Assembly: GCA_016198945.1 (NCBI GenBank)
Contig: JACQHO010000168.1
Coordinates: 1 to 8,847 of the forward strand
From: Nitrospirota bacterium
GTDB taxonomy: Bacteria > Nitrospirota > Nitrospiria > JACQBZ01
Length of the DNA stretch: 8,847 bases
Reading direction: 5' to 3'
Positions 1 through 6,497 of the stretch are shown here, piece by piece. The translations under genes and the position numbers were made by a program. Each line of letters begins with the position of its first letter. Within the stretch, counting starts at the first letter, position 1. The notes under the pieces are model-generated. The model was not told where the DNA came from and did no database searches. It saw only the letters and a program-made list of their open reading frames with translations.

Positions 1-13
1 CGCAGCAGACATG
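1..13. repeat. Edge copy of the inverted 13-mer flanking larB
   Basis: CGCAGCAGACATG is the reverse complement of 905-917. Only the inner end of the match can be seen. The rest of 1-53 is the larB downstream region and holds no gene that I can support. Confidence 0.5.
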
Positions 14-35
14 AAATCTGGCCCCTTCCGGTTAT

Positions 36-61
36 GATTTCAAATTTGAGATTTCAAATTT
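36..61. repeat. Tandem 12-bp AT-rich direct repeat overlapping the larB stop
   Basis: GATTTCAAATTT occurs at 36-47 and again at 50-61, two bases apart. The segment also folds as AAATTTGA (42-49), a four-base loop and TCAAATTT (54-61). The larB stop codon (complement of 54-56) lies in the stem. It could act as a weak transcript end for larB, but the stem is AT-only and no U-tract follows on the minus strand. Confidence 0.5.
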
Positions 62-824
62 TCGTTCTCAGGATCCGATGCGCCAGCACCGCCGCGCCGA
101 AGCCGTTGTCGATATTCACGACCGCCACGCCGGCGGCGCAGGAATTCAGCATGGTCAAAAGCGCCGCGATGCCTCCGAAGCTGGCGCCGTATCCGATGCG
201 GGTCGGCACGGCCACGATCGGCTTGTCCACCCAGCCTCCGATGACGCTGGGCAGGGCTCCGTCCATCCCGGCCGCCACGATCAGGACGCGGGCCGCCTCG
301 ATGCGCGAACGGTGGTCCAACAGGCGGTGGAGGCCGGCCACGCCGACGTCGTAGACCGTCTCAACCCGGTTTCCAAGAAACTCCAGGGTGACCTTCGCTT
401 CCTCGGCCACCGGGATGTCCGACGTTCCGGCCGTGAGGATCAGTACGCCTCCGGCCGGTTTCGGTCGCCGCGAGGGATCCGGCCGGATTTTATCTTGAAT
501 TGTGATGGCGCGGGCCGAATCATGATAGGCCGCTCTCCGGTCGATCCGCTTCACGGCCCGGAATAATTGAGGCGTGGCCCGTGTCGCCAGAACCGGGCGA
601 CCGGAGGCCTTCATCCTTCGGATGATCGCGAGCACCTGTTCCGGTCGTTTGCCCTCGCAGAAGATCACTTCGGGATGTCCCTGGCGGAGTTCTCGGTGAT
701 GATCAATCGCCGCAAAACCCAGGGGCTCGTAGGGCATGTGTCGAAGCCGCATCATGGCCGCGTCCACCGAAAGCGTCCCTTTCCTCACGTGAGACAGTAA
801 TTTGCGGATCGCGTCCCGGTCCAT
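54..824 (-). CDS. larB: LarB, nickel-pincer nucleotide cofactor biosynthesis carboxylase/hydrolase
   Basis: LarB (256 aa) is known to carboxylate the pyridinium ring of nicotinic acid adenine dinucleotide and hydrolyse the phosphoanhydride. This gives the precursor that LarE sulfurates and LarC loads with nickel for lactate racemase-type enzymes; it is cytoplasmic. The C-terminal half (about residues 120-250) is a PurE-like fold with the family signatures ILTAGTSD, YDVGVAG, AAGMDGALPSV and PTRIGYGASFGG. Cys229 lies in the motif NSCAAGV and corresponds by position to the catalytic cysteine of characterised LarB. Length matches the family (about 250 aa). The ATG at 824 gives a normal N-terminus; AGGA sits only one base upstream of it, so the ribosome site is poor. 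It is the last gene of the minus-strand run gpsA, Na/Pi transporter, larB. No larC, larE or larA is visible, but the downstream side runs off the window after 53 bases. Family call is secure; cofactor-pathway partners here are unknown. Confidence 0.93.
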   Translation of the reverse strand: MDRDAIRKLLSHVRKGTLSVDAAMMRLRHMPYEPLGFAAIDHHRELRQGHPEVIFCEGKRPEQVLAIIRRMKASGRPVLATRATPQLFRAVKRIDRRAAYHDSARAITIQDKIRPDPSRRPKPAGGVLILTAGTSDIPVAEEAKVTLEFLGNRVETVYDVGVAGLHRLLDHRSRIEAARVLIVAAGMDGALPSVIGGWVDKPIVAVPTRIGYGASFGGIAALLTMLNSCAAGVAVVNIDNGFGAAVLAHRILRTKI

Positions 825-848
825 GTCCTATTCCGTATCCTTATTGTA

Positions 849-865
849 GGGGCTCACGTCGCCCC
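849..865. repeat. Small GC hairpin in the larB leader
   Basis: GGGGC (849-853), a seven-base loop TCACGTC and GCCCC (861-865). Together with the preceding TTGTA it looks like a decayed copy of the TGTAGGGGC...GCCCC type of dispersed intergenic hairpin I recall from several bacterial genomes; this was not checked. Confidence 0.4.
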
Positions 866-891
866 CTCCATCCGCCTAAGGCGGAATGGAG
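866..891. repeat. 11-bp stem-loop containing the palindrome TCCGCCTAAGGCGGA
   Basis: CTCCAT-CCGCC (866-876) pairs with GGCGG-ATGGAG (880-891) around the loop TAA, with A885 bulged. The core 15-mer at 871-885 is identical to 8101-8115. It lies between the transporter stop and the larB start. No T-run follows on either strand, so it is not a standard intrinsic terminator; a mobile or structural intergenic repeat fits better. Confidence 0.6.
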
Positions 892-904
892 CCTCCCCCT
901 CTCG

Positions 905-927
905 CATGTCTGCTGCGAATCGCAGCA
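905..927. repeat. Hairpin module sharing a 13-mer, inverted, with the left window edge
   Basis: TGCTGCGA (911-918), a single A and TCGCAGCA (920-927) form a perfect 8-bp inverted repeat. The overlapping 13-mer at 905-917 is the exact reverse complement of bases 1-13, so larB is bracketed by inverted copies. The match at 1-13 is cut off by the window edge and may be longer. The following GCTCGC-TTT-GCTCGC (about 933-947) is a short direct repeat in the same module. Confidence 0.55.
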
Positions 928-962
928 TGCAGGCTCGCTTTGCTCGCCGGGAAGATCCTCGT

Positions 963-2591
963 TTATTCTGTCTCAATGATCGGATATGCAATGCTCGTGA
1001 CATGGTGATTGATCCGGACCAGGTTTGTCAGGATGTCGATATGAATCGCGCTGGTCTCGATCGATTCCGGAAGCCCCGCATGCAGCCGCTGGATATGCGC
1101 GGCCCGCAGTTCCCGCTCCAGGTGTTTGATCTCGTCCTTGGCCTGGACCACCCGCTGCGCCAACTCCGGGTCATGGCTCGCGAAGGCCGAGATCACCCGC
1201 TCGAAGTTCTGCCCCACGCGGTCGTGAAGCTGGACGATCTCCTTCAGGCCCTGATCCGAGAAACGCACCCCTTTGTAGATTTTCTTTTTGGCCAGCTCCA
1301 TCAAATTCCGGTCGATGATGTCTCCGATCGTTTCCAGATCGCTGCTCAAGGCCAGGAGGGCCACCTCCCGCTCCGACTGTTCCTCCGTCAGCGATTTGGC
1401 CGAGAGCTTCGTGATGTAGAGTTTGATCTCGCGGTTGAGCGTATCCACCCAATCGTCCTTCCGTTCGATCTGCTCCAGCGTTTCCTGGTTGTTGTCGGTG
1501 AAAACCCGGATCGTTTCCCGGTACATGTCGCGAACAATGTCCGACATCCGCAGGGCCTCCCGCGTGGCCTGGCCCAACGCCAGGGCCGGCGAATCCAGAA
1601 CCAGCGGGTCCAGGTATTTCGGCCTGGAATATTCCTCCAGCGACAGCTTCTCCGGAATCAGCCAGGCCACCAGCCGGGCGAGCGGGCCGGTGAAGGGAAG
1701 AAACAGAAGCGCGATTCCGAGATTGAACAGCGTATGGGCGTTTGCGATCTGCCGCACGATGTTTTCGGACGTTTGGCCGACGGTGGCTTCAAATGGGAGG
1801 AGGAAGGGATAAATCAAAACGACGCCCAGGAGCTTGAACAGGATATGGGCCAGGGCCACGCGCTTGGCTTCGGTCGTGCTTCCCAGGCTGGCCACCCAGG
1901 CCGTGGCGCAGGTCCCGACGTTCGCTCCCAAAATGATCGGGACGGCCGAAGCCAGCGGAAGGAGTCCCTGCGAGGCCGAGGCGATTGCGATTCCGATCGT
2001 GGCGGCGCTGCTGTGAAGGAGAGCCGTCAGAAGGGCCGAGATTAAAATCCCCCAGATCGGAACTTCATGGACGCTCAGAAGCATCCGGCGCGCGATCTCG
2101 TTGTCCCTTAACGGGGCCATGCCGTCCGACAGGAGTTTTAGGGAGAAGAAGATCAGTCCAAAACCGAAAAGAACCGTGCCGACCAGTTTGATCCGGCGCG
2201 GCTTGCCGAAGAAAAAGAGGGCGAAGCCGAGCGACAGGATCGCCAGCGCGTAGTCGGTGATCTGAAAAGCGATCAATTGAACCGTGAGGGTGGTGCCGAT
2301 GTCGGCGCCCAGGATGAGCGCCACCGTCTGGGACAGGGTCATCAGCCCGGCGCTGGTAAAGCCGACCAGCATGACCGTTGTCGCGCTGCTGCTCTGGATG
2401 ACGGCCGTGATGAAGGCGCCGGCGGCCAATCCTAAAAAACGGTTTTTCGTAAACGTCGCCAGAATGGACCGGAGCCGCCCTCCGGCAAGCCCTTGCAGTC
2501 CGTCGCCGGCCAGTTGAAGACCGTAGAGCAAAAGGGCGATCCCGCCCAACAGGCTGAACAGCATCAGAGTGGTCAAACGAGATCCTTCCAT
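963..2591 (-). CDS. Na/Pi-cotransporter family protein with C-terminal PhoU domain
   Basis: Inner-membrane protein of 542 aa related to NptA/YjbB, which move inorganic phosphate coupled to sodium. Residues 1-310 are hydrophobic and hold the two inverted family repeats. The first has QSSSATT at 66-72 with GADIGTT at 95-101; the second has HSSAATI at 193-199 with GANVGTC at 222-228. A charged, helical PhoU-like domain fills about 333-540 and probably links transport to phosphate status. The second repeat replaces the usual QSSSA by HSSAA. Whether this alters sodium or phosphate binding cannot be told from sequence. The ATG at 2591 has little ribosome-binding sequence. Inside the gene, GGAAGGA precedes an in-frame TTG at codon 6 (2574-2576), so the true start could be five codons later. 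It lies 40 bases after gpsA on the same strand and probably shares its transcript. Direction (import or export) is inferred only. Confidence 0.9.
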   Translation of the reverse strand: MEGSRLTTLMLFSLLGGIALLLYGLQLAGDGLQGLAGGRLRSILATFTKNRFLGLAAGAFITAVIQSSSATTVMLVGFTSAGLMTLSQTVALILGADIGTTLTVQLIAFQITDYALAILSLGFALFFFGKPRRIKLVGTVLFGFGLIFFSLKLLSDGMAPLRDNEIARRMLLSVHEVPIWGILISALLTALLHSSAATIGIAIASASQGLLPLASAVPIILGANVGTCATAWVASLGSTTEAKRVALAHILFKLLGVVLIYPFLLPFEATVGQTSENIVRQIANAHTLFNLGIALLFLPFTGPLARLVAWLIPEKLSLEEYSRPKYLDPLVLDSPALALGQATREALRMSDIVRDMYRETIRVFTDNNQETLEQIERKDDWVDTLNREIKLYITKLSAKSLTEEQSEREVALLALSSDLETIGDIIDRNLMELAKKKIYKGVRFSDQGLKEIVQLHDRVGQNFERVISAFASHDPELAQRVVQAKDEIKHLERELRAAHIQRLHAGLPESIETSAIHIDILTNLVRINHHVTSIAYPIIETE

Positions 2592-2631
2592 CCGGCCGCT
2601 GGAAAAAGTCCGGACGAGCTACCGCAGCCTT

Positions 2632-3636
2632 TTAACTGACTTCATCGCCCGCCGCGCTCTCCATCAGATCCGTGACGGCCTGATGCGGATCCTTGTCCTC
2701 GAACAGGACGGAGTAGATTTCCTGGACGATGGGCATGCGGACGCCGTGTTTTTGGGCCAGATGATGGGCGGCCCGCGCGGTCTGAACGCCCTCGGCCACC
2801 ATCTTCATCTCTTTTAGAATTTCGGGAAGTTTCACGCCGAGACCGATCTGATAACCCACCGTTCGGTTTCGGCTCAAGGCTCCCGTGGACGTCAGAATCA
2901 GATCGCCCAGTCCGGACAGGCCGGAAAAGGTTTTGGGATCGGCGCCCATCGCCCTTCCCAGCCGGGTGATCTCGGCCAGCCCCCGTGAGATCAACGCGGC
3001 CCGGGTGTTGTGTCCAAACCCCAGGCCGTCCGCCCCGCCGGCGGCCAGCGCAATCACATTCTTCAGCGCGCCGCCGAGTTGCACCCCGAGGATGTCCGTG
3101 GTTGTAAAGGTCTTGAAATAGGGCGTGATGAACAGGGGCTGCAGCCGGACGGCCAGGTCGTGGTTCTTGGCCGCGAGCGAGACGGCGGTCGGATGGCGCT
3201 GGCAGACTTCCTTGGCGAAGCTGGGGCCCGAAAGAACGGCGATATGGGAGCGGGAGGCCGGCAGGATTTCCTCCATCACCTGCGACATCAGCAGGAGTGT
3301 TTCGTTCTCGATTCCCTTGGTGGCGCTGATGAGGGGTGTCGAAGGAGGAAGGACCGGCCCCAGTTTCATGAGGACCGAACGGGCCACATGCGACGGGACC
3401 ACAAACAAGACCGCCTCGGCATCCTTGACCGATTCCTCGATCGAAGCGGTGGCCCGGATTTTAGGAGAGAGCGCGATTCCCGGCAGGAATAAGATGTTCT
3501 CGTGCCGTTCATTGATCGTCCCGGCGAGATCCTTCTCATAGACCCAGAGAGCGACATCGCAGCCGTTATCGGCCATGAGAAAGGCCAAACTGGTGCCCCA
3601 GCTTCCGCCGCCGATGACCGCAATTTTTCTGGACAT
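2632..3636 (-). CDS. gpsA: NAD(P)-dependent glycerol-3-phosphate dehydrogenase
   Basis: Cytoplasmic enzyme of 334 aa that reduces dihydroxyacetone phosphate to sn-glycerol-3-phosphate, the backbone of bacterial phospholipids. The N-terminal Rossmann domain begins with the dinucleotide loop GGGSWG at residues 9-14. Further family signatures are SATKG around Lys107, SGPSFAKE at 136-143, the catalytic lysine Lys192 in GGALKNV, NTRAALISRG at 210-219 and GLGDLILT with SRNRTVG at 242-261. Length is that of the family (E. coli about 339). The ATG at 3636 directly precedes the Rossmann strand, so the start is firm. It is preceded by AAAGG about nine bases away and by a consensus promoter whose predicted transcription start lies about 40 bases upstream. 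It is the first gene of the minus-strand run. Nothing looks broken. Confidence 0.97.
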   Translation of the reverse strand: MSRKIAVIGGGSWGTSLAFLMADNGCDVALWVYEKDLAGTINERHENILFLPGIALSPKIRATASIEESVKDAEAVLFVVPSHVARSVLMKLGPVLPPSTPLISATKGIENETLLLMSQVMEEILPASRSHIAVLSGPSFAKEVCQRHPTAVSLAAKNHDLAVRLQPLFITPYFKTFTTTDILGVQLGGALKNVIALAAGGADGLGFGHNTRAALISRGLAEITRLGRAMGADPKTFSGLSGLGDLILTSTGALSRNRTVGYQIGLGVKLPEILKEMKMVAEGVQTARAAHHLAQKHGVRMPIVQEIYSVLFEDKDPHQAVTDLMESAAGDEVS

Positions 3637-3682
3637 GATGAGTGGCCTTTGAGAAAGAGTGGCGCGTGTAAGAAACGTTTGA

Positions 3683-3712
3683 ATTATAACGTGTTATGAA
3701 AAAGACTGTCAA
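3683..3712 (-). promoter_or_regulatory. Consensus sigma-70 promoter for gpsA
   Basis: On the minus strand the -35 box is TTGACA (3707-3712) and the -10 box is TATAAT (3683-3688), with an 18-base spacer. Both hexamers match the housekeeping consensus perfectly. Transcription would start near 3676 and leave a leader of about 40 bases before the gpsA ATG at 3636. It should also drive the transporter and larB if they are co-transcribed. Confidence 0.8.
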
Positions 3713-3736
3713 GCCGAAGCATCACCGCCCGGCTTG
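3710..3736. promoter_or_regulatory. Candidate operator: 7-bp inverted repeat between divergent promoters
   Basis: CAAGCCG (3710-3716) and CGGCTTG (3730-3736) are perfect inverted copies with centres 20 bp apart, two helical turns. Each outer half overlaps one of the two opposing -35 boxes by three bases. A dimeric regulator bound here could affect both promoters at once. The regulator is unknown, and a 7-bp repeat can arise by chance in such GC-rich DNA. Confidence 0.35.
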
Positions 3737-3762
3737 ATGGCCTTTTGGATCTGTGGTATAGT
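3734..3762 (+). promoter_or_regulatory. Sigma-70 promoter for pilD-kinase-regulator
   Basis: The -35 box is TTGATG (3734-3739) and the -10 box is TATAGT (3757-3762), with the ideal 17-base spacer. Transcription would begin near 3769, about 30 bases before the pilD ATG at 3800. This argues against the upstream in-frame TTG/ATG codons at 3734 and 3737 as starts. It is divergent from the gpsA promoter; the two -35 boxes are 21 bases apart. Confidence 0.7.
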
Positions 3763-3787
3763 GAGGCGTTTTCCGCCGAATGACCTG

Positions 3788-3794
3788 GAAGGAA
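3788..3794 (+). promoter_or_regulatory. Ribosome binding site deciding the pilD start
   Basis: GGAAGGA lies five bases before ATG 3800 once the intervening TTCTG is counted. It is the only good Shine-Dalgarno-like sequence near any candidate start in this frame. Confidence 0.6.
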
Positions 3795-3799
3795 TTCTG

Positions 3800-4567
3800 A
3801 TGGAGTACAGCCTTTTTTACAGTCTTTCCGCCGCTCTGGTCCTGGGATTACTCATCGGCAGTTTCCTGAATGTCTGCATCCATCGCCTTCCGATCAACGA
3901 ATCCCTGATCGCGCCTTCTTCCCGATGTCCGGCCTGCCTTCACGCCGTCCGCTGGCGGGACAATATTCCCGTGATCAGTTTCCTGCTCCTGCGCGGCCGG
4001 TGCCGCGACTGCGGCCGTCCGATTTCGCGGCGGTATCCGCTGGTGGAACTGGCGAACGGCGTCGGCTACGTCCTGCTGGCCTGGCGATTCGGCGTCGGCT
4101 TGGAGACGGCCGTCTATGCGCTGCTGTACTCGTCGCTGCTGGTGATCACGTTTATCGACCTGGATCACCAGATTATCCCGGATCGGATCACTCTGCCCGG
4201 CATGGTCGTGGGTTTGACGGCTTCCTCCGTCATCCTGCCCCTCGGTTTTTTGAATGCCCTGATCGGCCTGCTTCTGGGCGGCGGGTTGTTCTACGGCGTG
4301 GCCGTGGCGAGCCGCGGCGGGATGGGCGGCGGGGATATCAAGCTGATCGCCATGATCGGGGCGTTTCTCGGTTGGAAGCAGGCGCTGTTGACCATCTTTA
4401 TCGGGGCGCTGGCCGGTTCCGTGATCGGGCTTTTTTTAATGGCCTTCCGGGGAAAATCCAGGAAACATCCCGTTCCGTTTGGTCCGTTCTTAAGCCTGGG
4501 GGCCGTCGTCTCCTTGTTTGCGGGGCCGGCGATCTGGACGTGGTATCAACGCCTCGGTGCGTTTTGA
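3800..4567 (+). CDS. pilD: Type IV prepilin peptidase / N-methyltransferase (leader peptidase A24)
   Basis: Polytopic inner-membrane aspartyl protease of 255 aa that cleaves the leader of type IV prepilins and type II secretion pseudopilins and usually N-methylates the new N-terminus. Visible features are an N-terminal membrane helix with GSFLNVCIHRLP (residues 20-31), the cytoplasmic zinc knuckle C43-x2-C46 ... C68-x2-C71, the first catalytic aspartate Asp120 in FIDLDHQIIPD, and the second, Asp179, in GMGGGD. Later helices run to the C-terminus. Having both the zinc knuckle and the methyltransferase-type N-domain means it is the full bifunctional form. The frame stays open upstream to 3734. 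I chose ATG 3800 because GGAAGGA (3788-3794) lies six bases before it and because the putative -35/-10 promoter occupies 3734-3762. It is the first gene of the pilD-kinase-regulator unit. No pilin or secretion genes are in view. Confidence 0.95.
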   Translation: MEYSLFYSLSAALVLGLLIGSFLNVCIHRLPINESLIAPSSRCPACLHAVRWRDNIPVISFLLLRGRCRDCGRPISRRYPLVELANGVGYVLLAWRFGVGLETAVYALLYSSLLVITFIDLDHQIIPDRITLPGMVVGLTASSVILPLGFLNALIGLLLGGGLFYGVAVASRGGMGGGDIKLIAMIGAFLGWKQALLTIFIGALAGSVIGLFLMAFRGKSRKHPVPFGPFLSLGAVVSLFAGPAIWTWYQRLGAF

Positions 4568-6486
4568 GATGTCCGCCGCCCAACACGTCCGCAACGGGAC
4601 TGCGCCGTTTCGTTTTGTCTTCCGACGGCGCCCTGAATGACCGGGGAGCCGCGTCGCCGGTCCAGCTTCTCCGTCTATCGGTCGTGTTCGCCCTGTTGTT
4701 TGCGGCCCTCTGGGGCATCCACACCGCCGTGCTTCTCCAGGCCGCGACGCGGTACGGGTTGGAAGAGGTCAATCGTCGCTTGATTATGATGACCCAAGCC
4801 ATTGAGGCCGACCTCCGGTCCCATTCCGCAGCGGCCTTGTCCGATCCGAAGATCCTCCTGGCCTCGGCCCGCCGGTATGGGGCGCATCGAATCTCGATCC
4901 TGGACCGCGATGGACGGCTTGCCGTGGACACCTTGACCCGCGCGGGAGATCCGCTCCGGGGAATCACCCCGTCTCAATTCCGCCGGATCTGGGACGGGGC
5001 TGCCATGATGACGGCGCTTTTTTCCGATCGGAACGGGAGAGGGATTCGATCCTATTTCACCCCCCTTCGAGATTCAGACGACAACGTCATCGGGGTGCTT
5101 CGGGTCGATCTTGAGCTGAAGCCCTTGGAGGGCGGCGGCGCGGCCGCGGCGACGGCCCTGCTCTTAAGAGTGTCCGGCGCGGCGATGATCGTCGTTCTGG
5201 GTTTCTACGCCGTCCGGACCGTGGCGCAGCGGCGTCGGACCGCCGGGGCCGAGGGGGGGGCGGGAGAAACGGCCGCGGTGATCGCCACGTTCCATGGGCT
5301 CGTCCGTCAACTGAAGGACAAAGAGCTGGAGCTGGAGCATTTGAGAGCCCTGGCGGAGGAACGGGCGGACGAGATCGAGAGTTACAATGAAAACATTCTT
5401 CAGAGCGTAACCAGCGGCGTGATCACGTTCAATCCCGATCACGGAATCACGACATTCAATCACGCGGCCGAGCGGATATTGGGCCTGTCGCGTTCGGACG
5501 CCGTCGGCAAGACCTGCGAGGCGGTGTTCGGGACGCAGAGCAGCATCGTCCATCTTCTCGACCAGGCGCTGAGCCGTCAGGCGACAATCACGCGCCGGGA
5601 GCTGGAGCTGACCCGTCCGCTCCAGGGCCGGCCTGTCCCGGCATCCTCGCGGCCGGGGTCGGAGCCGCAGCGGATCTGGGTCGGGGTCAGCACCTCGTTG
5701 CTTCGGGACCGCCAGAACGCCCTTATCGGCACGACCTTTGTCTTTACGGACCTGACCGAGATCAAGAGCCTTCAGGAACAGGTGGAACTCAAACGCCGCT
5801 TGACCGCGCTGGGAGAGATGTCGGCCGGCATCGCGCACGAGTTCCGGAATTACATGGGGAGCGTGATGGGATTTGCCAAGCTGCTCTCAAAAAAACTTCC
5901 GGCGTCCGACACCGGTCTTGAGATGATCGCATCCATCATGCGGGAACTGACGGCGATGAACCAGCTGATTGAACAATTGTTGAGTTTCGGCCGGCATGCC
6001 GAGCTGCATCTTCAGCCGGTCGCCCTTGAGCCCCTGATTCGACGGTTGCTGGAGCACGTGATCGGCCAGACGGAAGGGGTGAAGCCCGACGTGGATGTCT
6101 CGATTCCGCCAGACTTGCCGGAAATCCGGATGGATGAAGTGCTGATGCGCCAGGCGATCGGCAACCTCTTTCAAAACGCGTTGGATGCCATGCCGCAGGG
6201 AGGGGAGCTGCAGGTCCGCGCGGGGATTCTCGACCGTGACACCTCCGTCGGAAGCGAAAGCGGGGGGCATCGAAAAGAATTATTTCTGGCGATCCGAGAC
6301 ACGGGCATCGGGATTCCCAAGGAGAAACTGGACAAGATCTTTCTGCCGTTTTTTACCACGAAAGAAAAAGGAACCGGAATGGGCCTGGCCCTCGTCCATA
6401 AAATCGTGCTTTCGCACGGCGGACGGATCGAAGTGAGCAGTGAGGAAGGCCGCGGAACGACGTTCCGCATCGTGCTGCCCGTATAA
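4564..6486 (+). CDS. PAS-domain sensor histidine kinase (NtrB/PilS-like)
   Basis: Membrane-bound two-component sensor that should autophosphorylate and pass phosphate to the adjacent regulator. In order: TM helix (coding about 4666-4740); an extracytoplasmic Cache/PAS-like sensor (about 4741-5150) with SILDRDGRLAVDT and VIGVLRVDLE; TM helix 2 (about 5158-5220); a charged coiled coil (about 5310-5390); a PAS domain (about 5390-5760) with GVITFNPDHGITTFNHAAERIL; and HisKA with the phospho-acceptor His at 5836-5838 (AGIAHEFRN). The ATPase domain has the N box NLFQNALDAM (6163-6192), G1 DTGIGIP (6298-6318), F box FLPFFTT and G2 GTGMGLA (6370-6390). All catalytic boxes are intact. The start is uncertain. 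I use the TTG at 4564, which overlaps the pilD stop as TTGA (640 aa); TTG 4615 (623 aa) is equally possible. Neither has a clear ribosome site. An eight-G run lies just after TM2. The ligand is unknown. Confidence 0.9.
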   Translation: MRCPPPNTSATGLRRFVLSSDGALNDRGAASPVQLLRLSVVFALLFAALWGIHTAVLLQAATRYGLEEVNRRLIMMTQAIEADLRSHSAAALSDPKILLASARRYGAHRISILDRDGRLAVDTLTRAGDPLRGITPSQFRRIWDGAAMMTALFSDRNGRGIRSYFTPLRDSDDNVIGVLRVDLELKPLEGGGAAAATALLLRVSGAAMIVVLGFYAVRTVAQRRRTAGAEGGAGETAAVIATFHGLVRQLKDKELELEHLRALAEERADEIESYNENILQSVTSGVITFNPDHGITTFNHAAERILGLSRSDAVGKTCEAVFGTQSSIVHLLDQALSRQATITRRELELTRPLQGRPVPASSRPGSEPQRIWVGVSTSLLRDRQNALIGTTFVFTDLTEIKSLQEQVELKRRLTALGEMSAGIAHEFRNYMGSVMGFAKLLSKKLPASDTGLEMIASIMRELTAMNQLIEQLLSFGRHAELHLQPVALEPLIRRLLEHVIGQTEGVKPDVDVSIPPDLPEIRMDEVLMRQAIGNLFQNALDAMPQGGELQVRAGILDRDTSVGSESGGHRKELFLAIRDTGIGIPKEKLDKIFLPFFTTKEKGTGMGLALVHKIVLSHGGRIEVSSEEGRGTTFRIVLPV

Positions 6487-6497
6487 AAGGAGACTGG

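Noticed and set aside
78..800. Plus-strand open frames opposite larB
   Set aside because: Low-complexity His/Arg-rich translations with no family features; larB explains the coding signal.
866..891. Intrinsic terminator of the Na/Pi gene
   Set aside because: The stem is good but neither strand has a T-run after it, and the core recurs at 8101-8115 in a leader position, which fits a repeat better.
906..2045. Long plus-strand open frame (379 codons) opposite the Na/Pi gene
   Set aside because: Antisense shadow rich in Arg, Gln and Asp with no recognisable domain; the minus-strand protein has full family motifs.
3734..3799. In-frame TTG/ATG codons that would lengthen pilD by 21-22 residues
   Set aside because: They coincide with the -35 to -10 region of the predicted promoter, and the extra residues are not part of the prepilin peptidase family. 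ATG 3800 has the ribosome site.
3925..4563. Open frame upstream of the kinase, running in another frame through most of pilD
   Set aside because: It is the GC-rich third-position shadow of pilD: Arg- and Gly-rich with no domain. The pilD frame has clear zinc and aspartate motifs, so the kinase cannot start that early.
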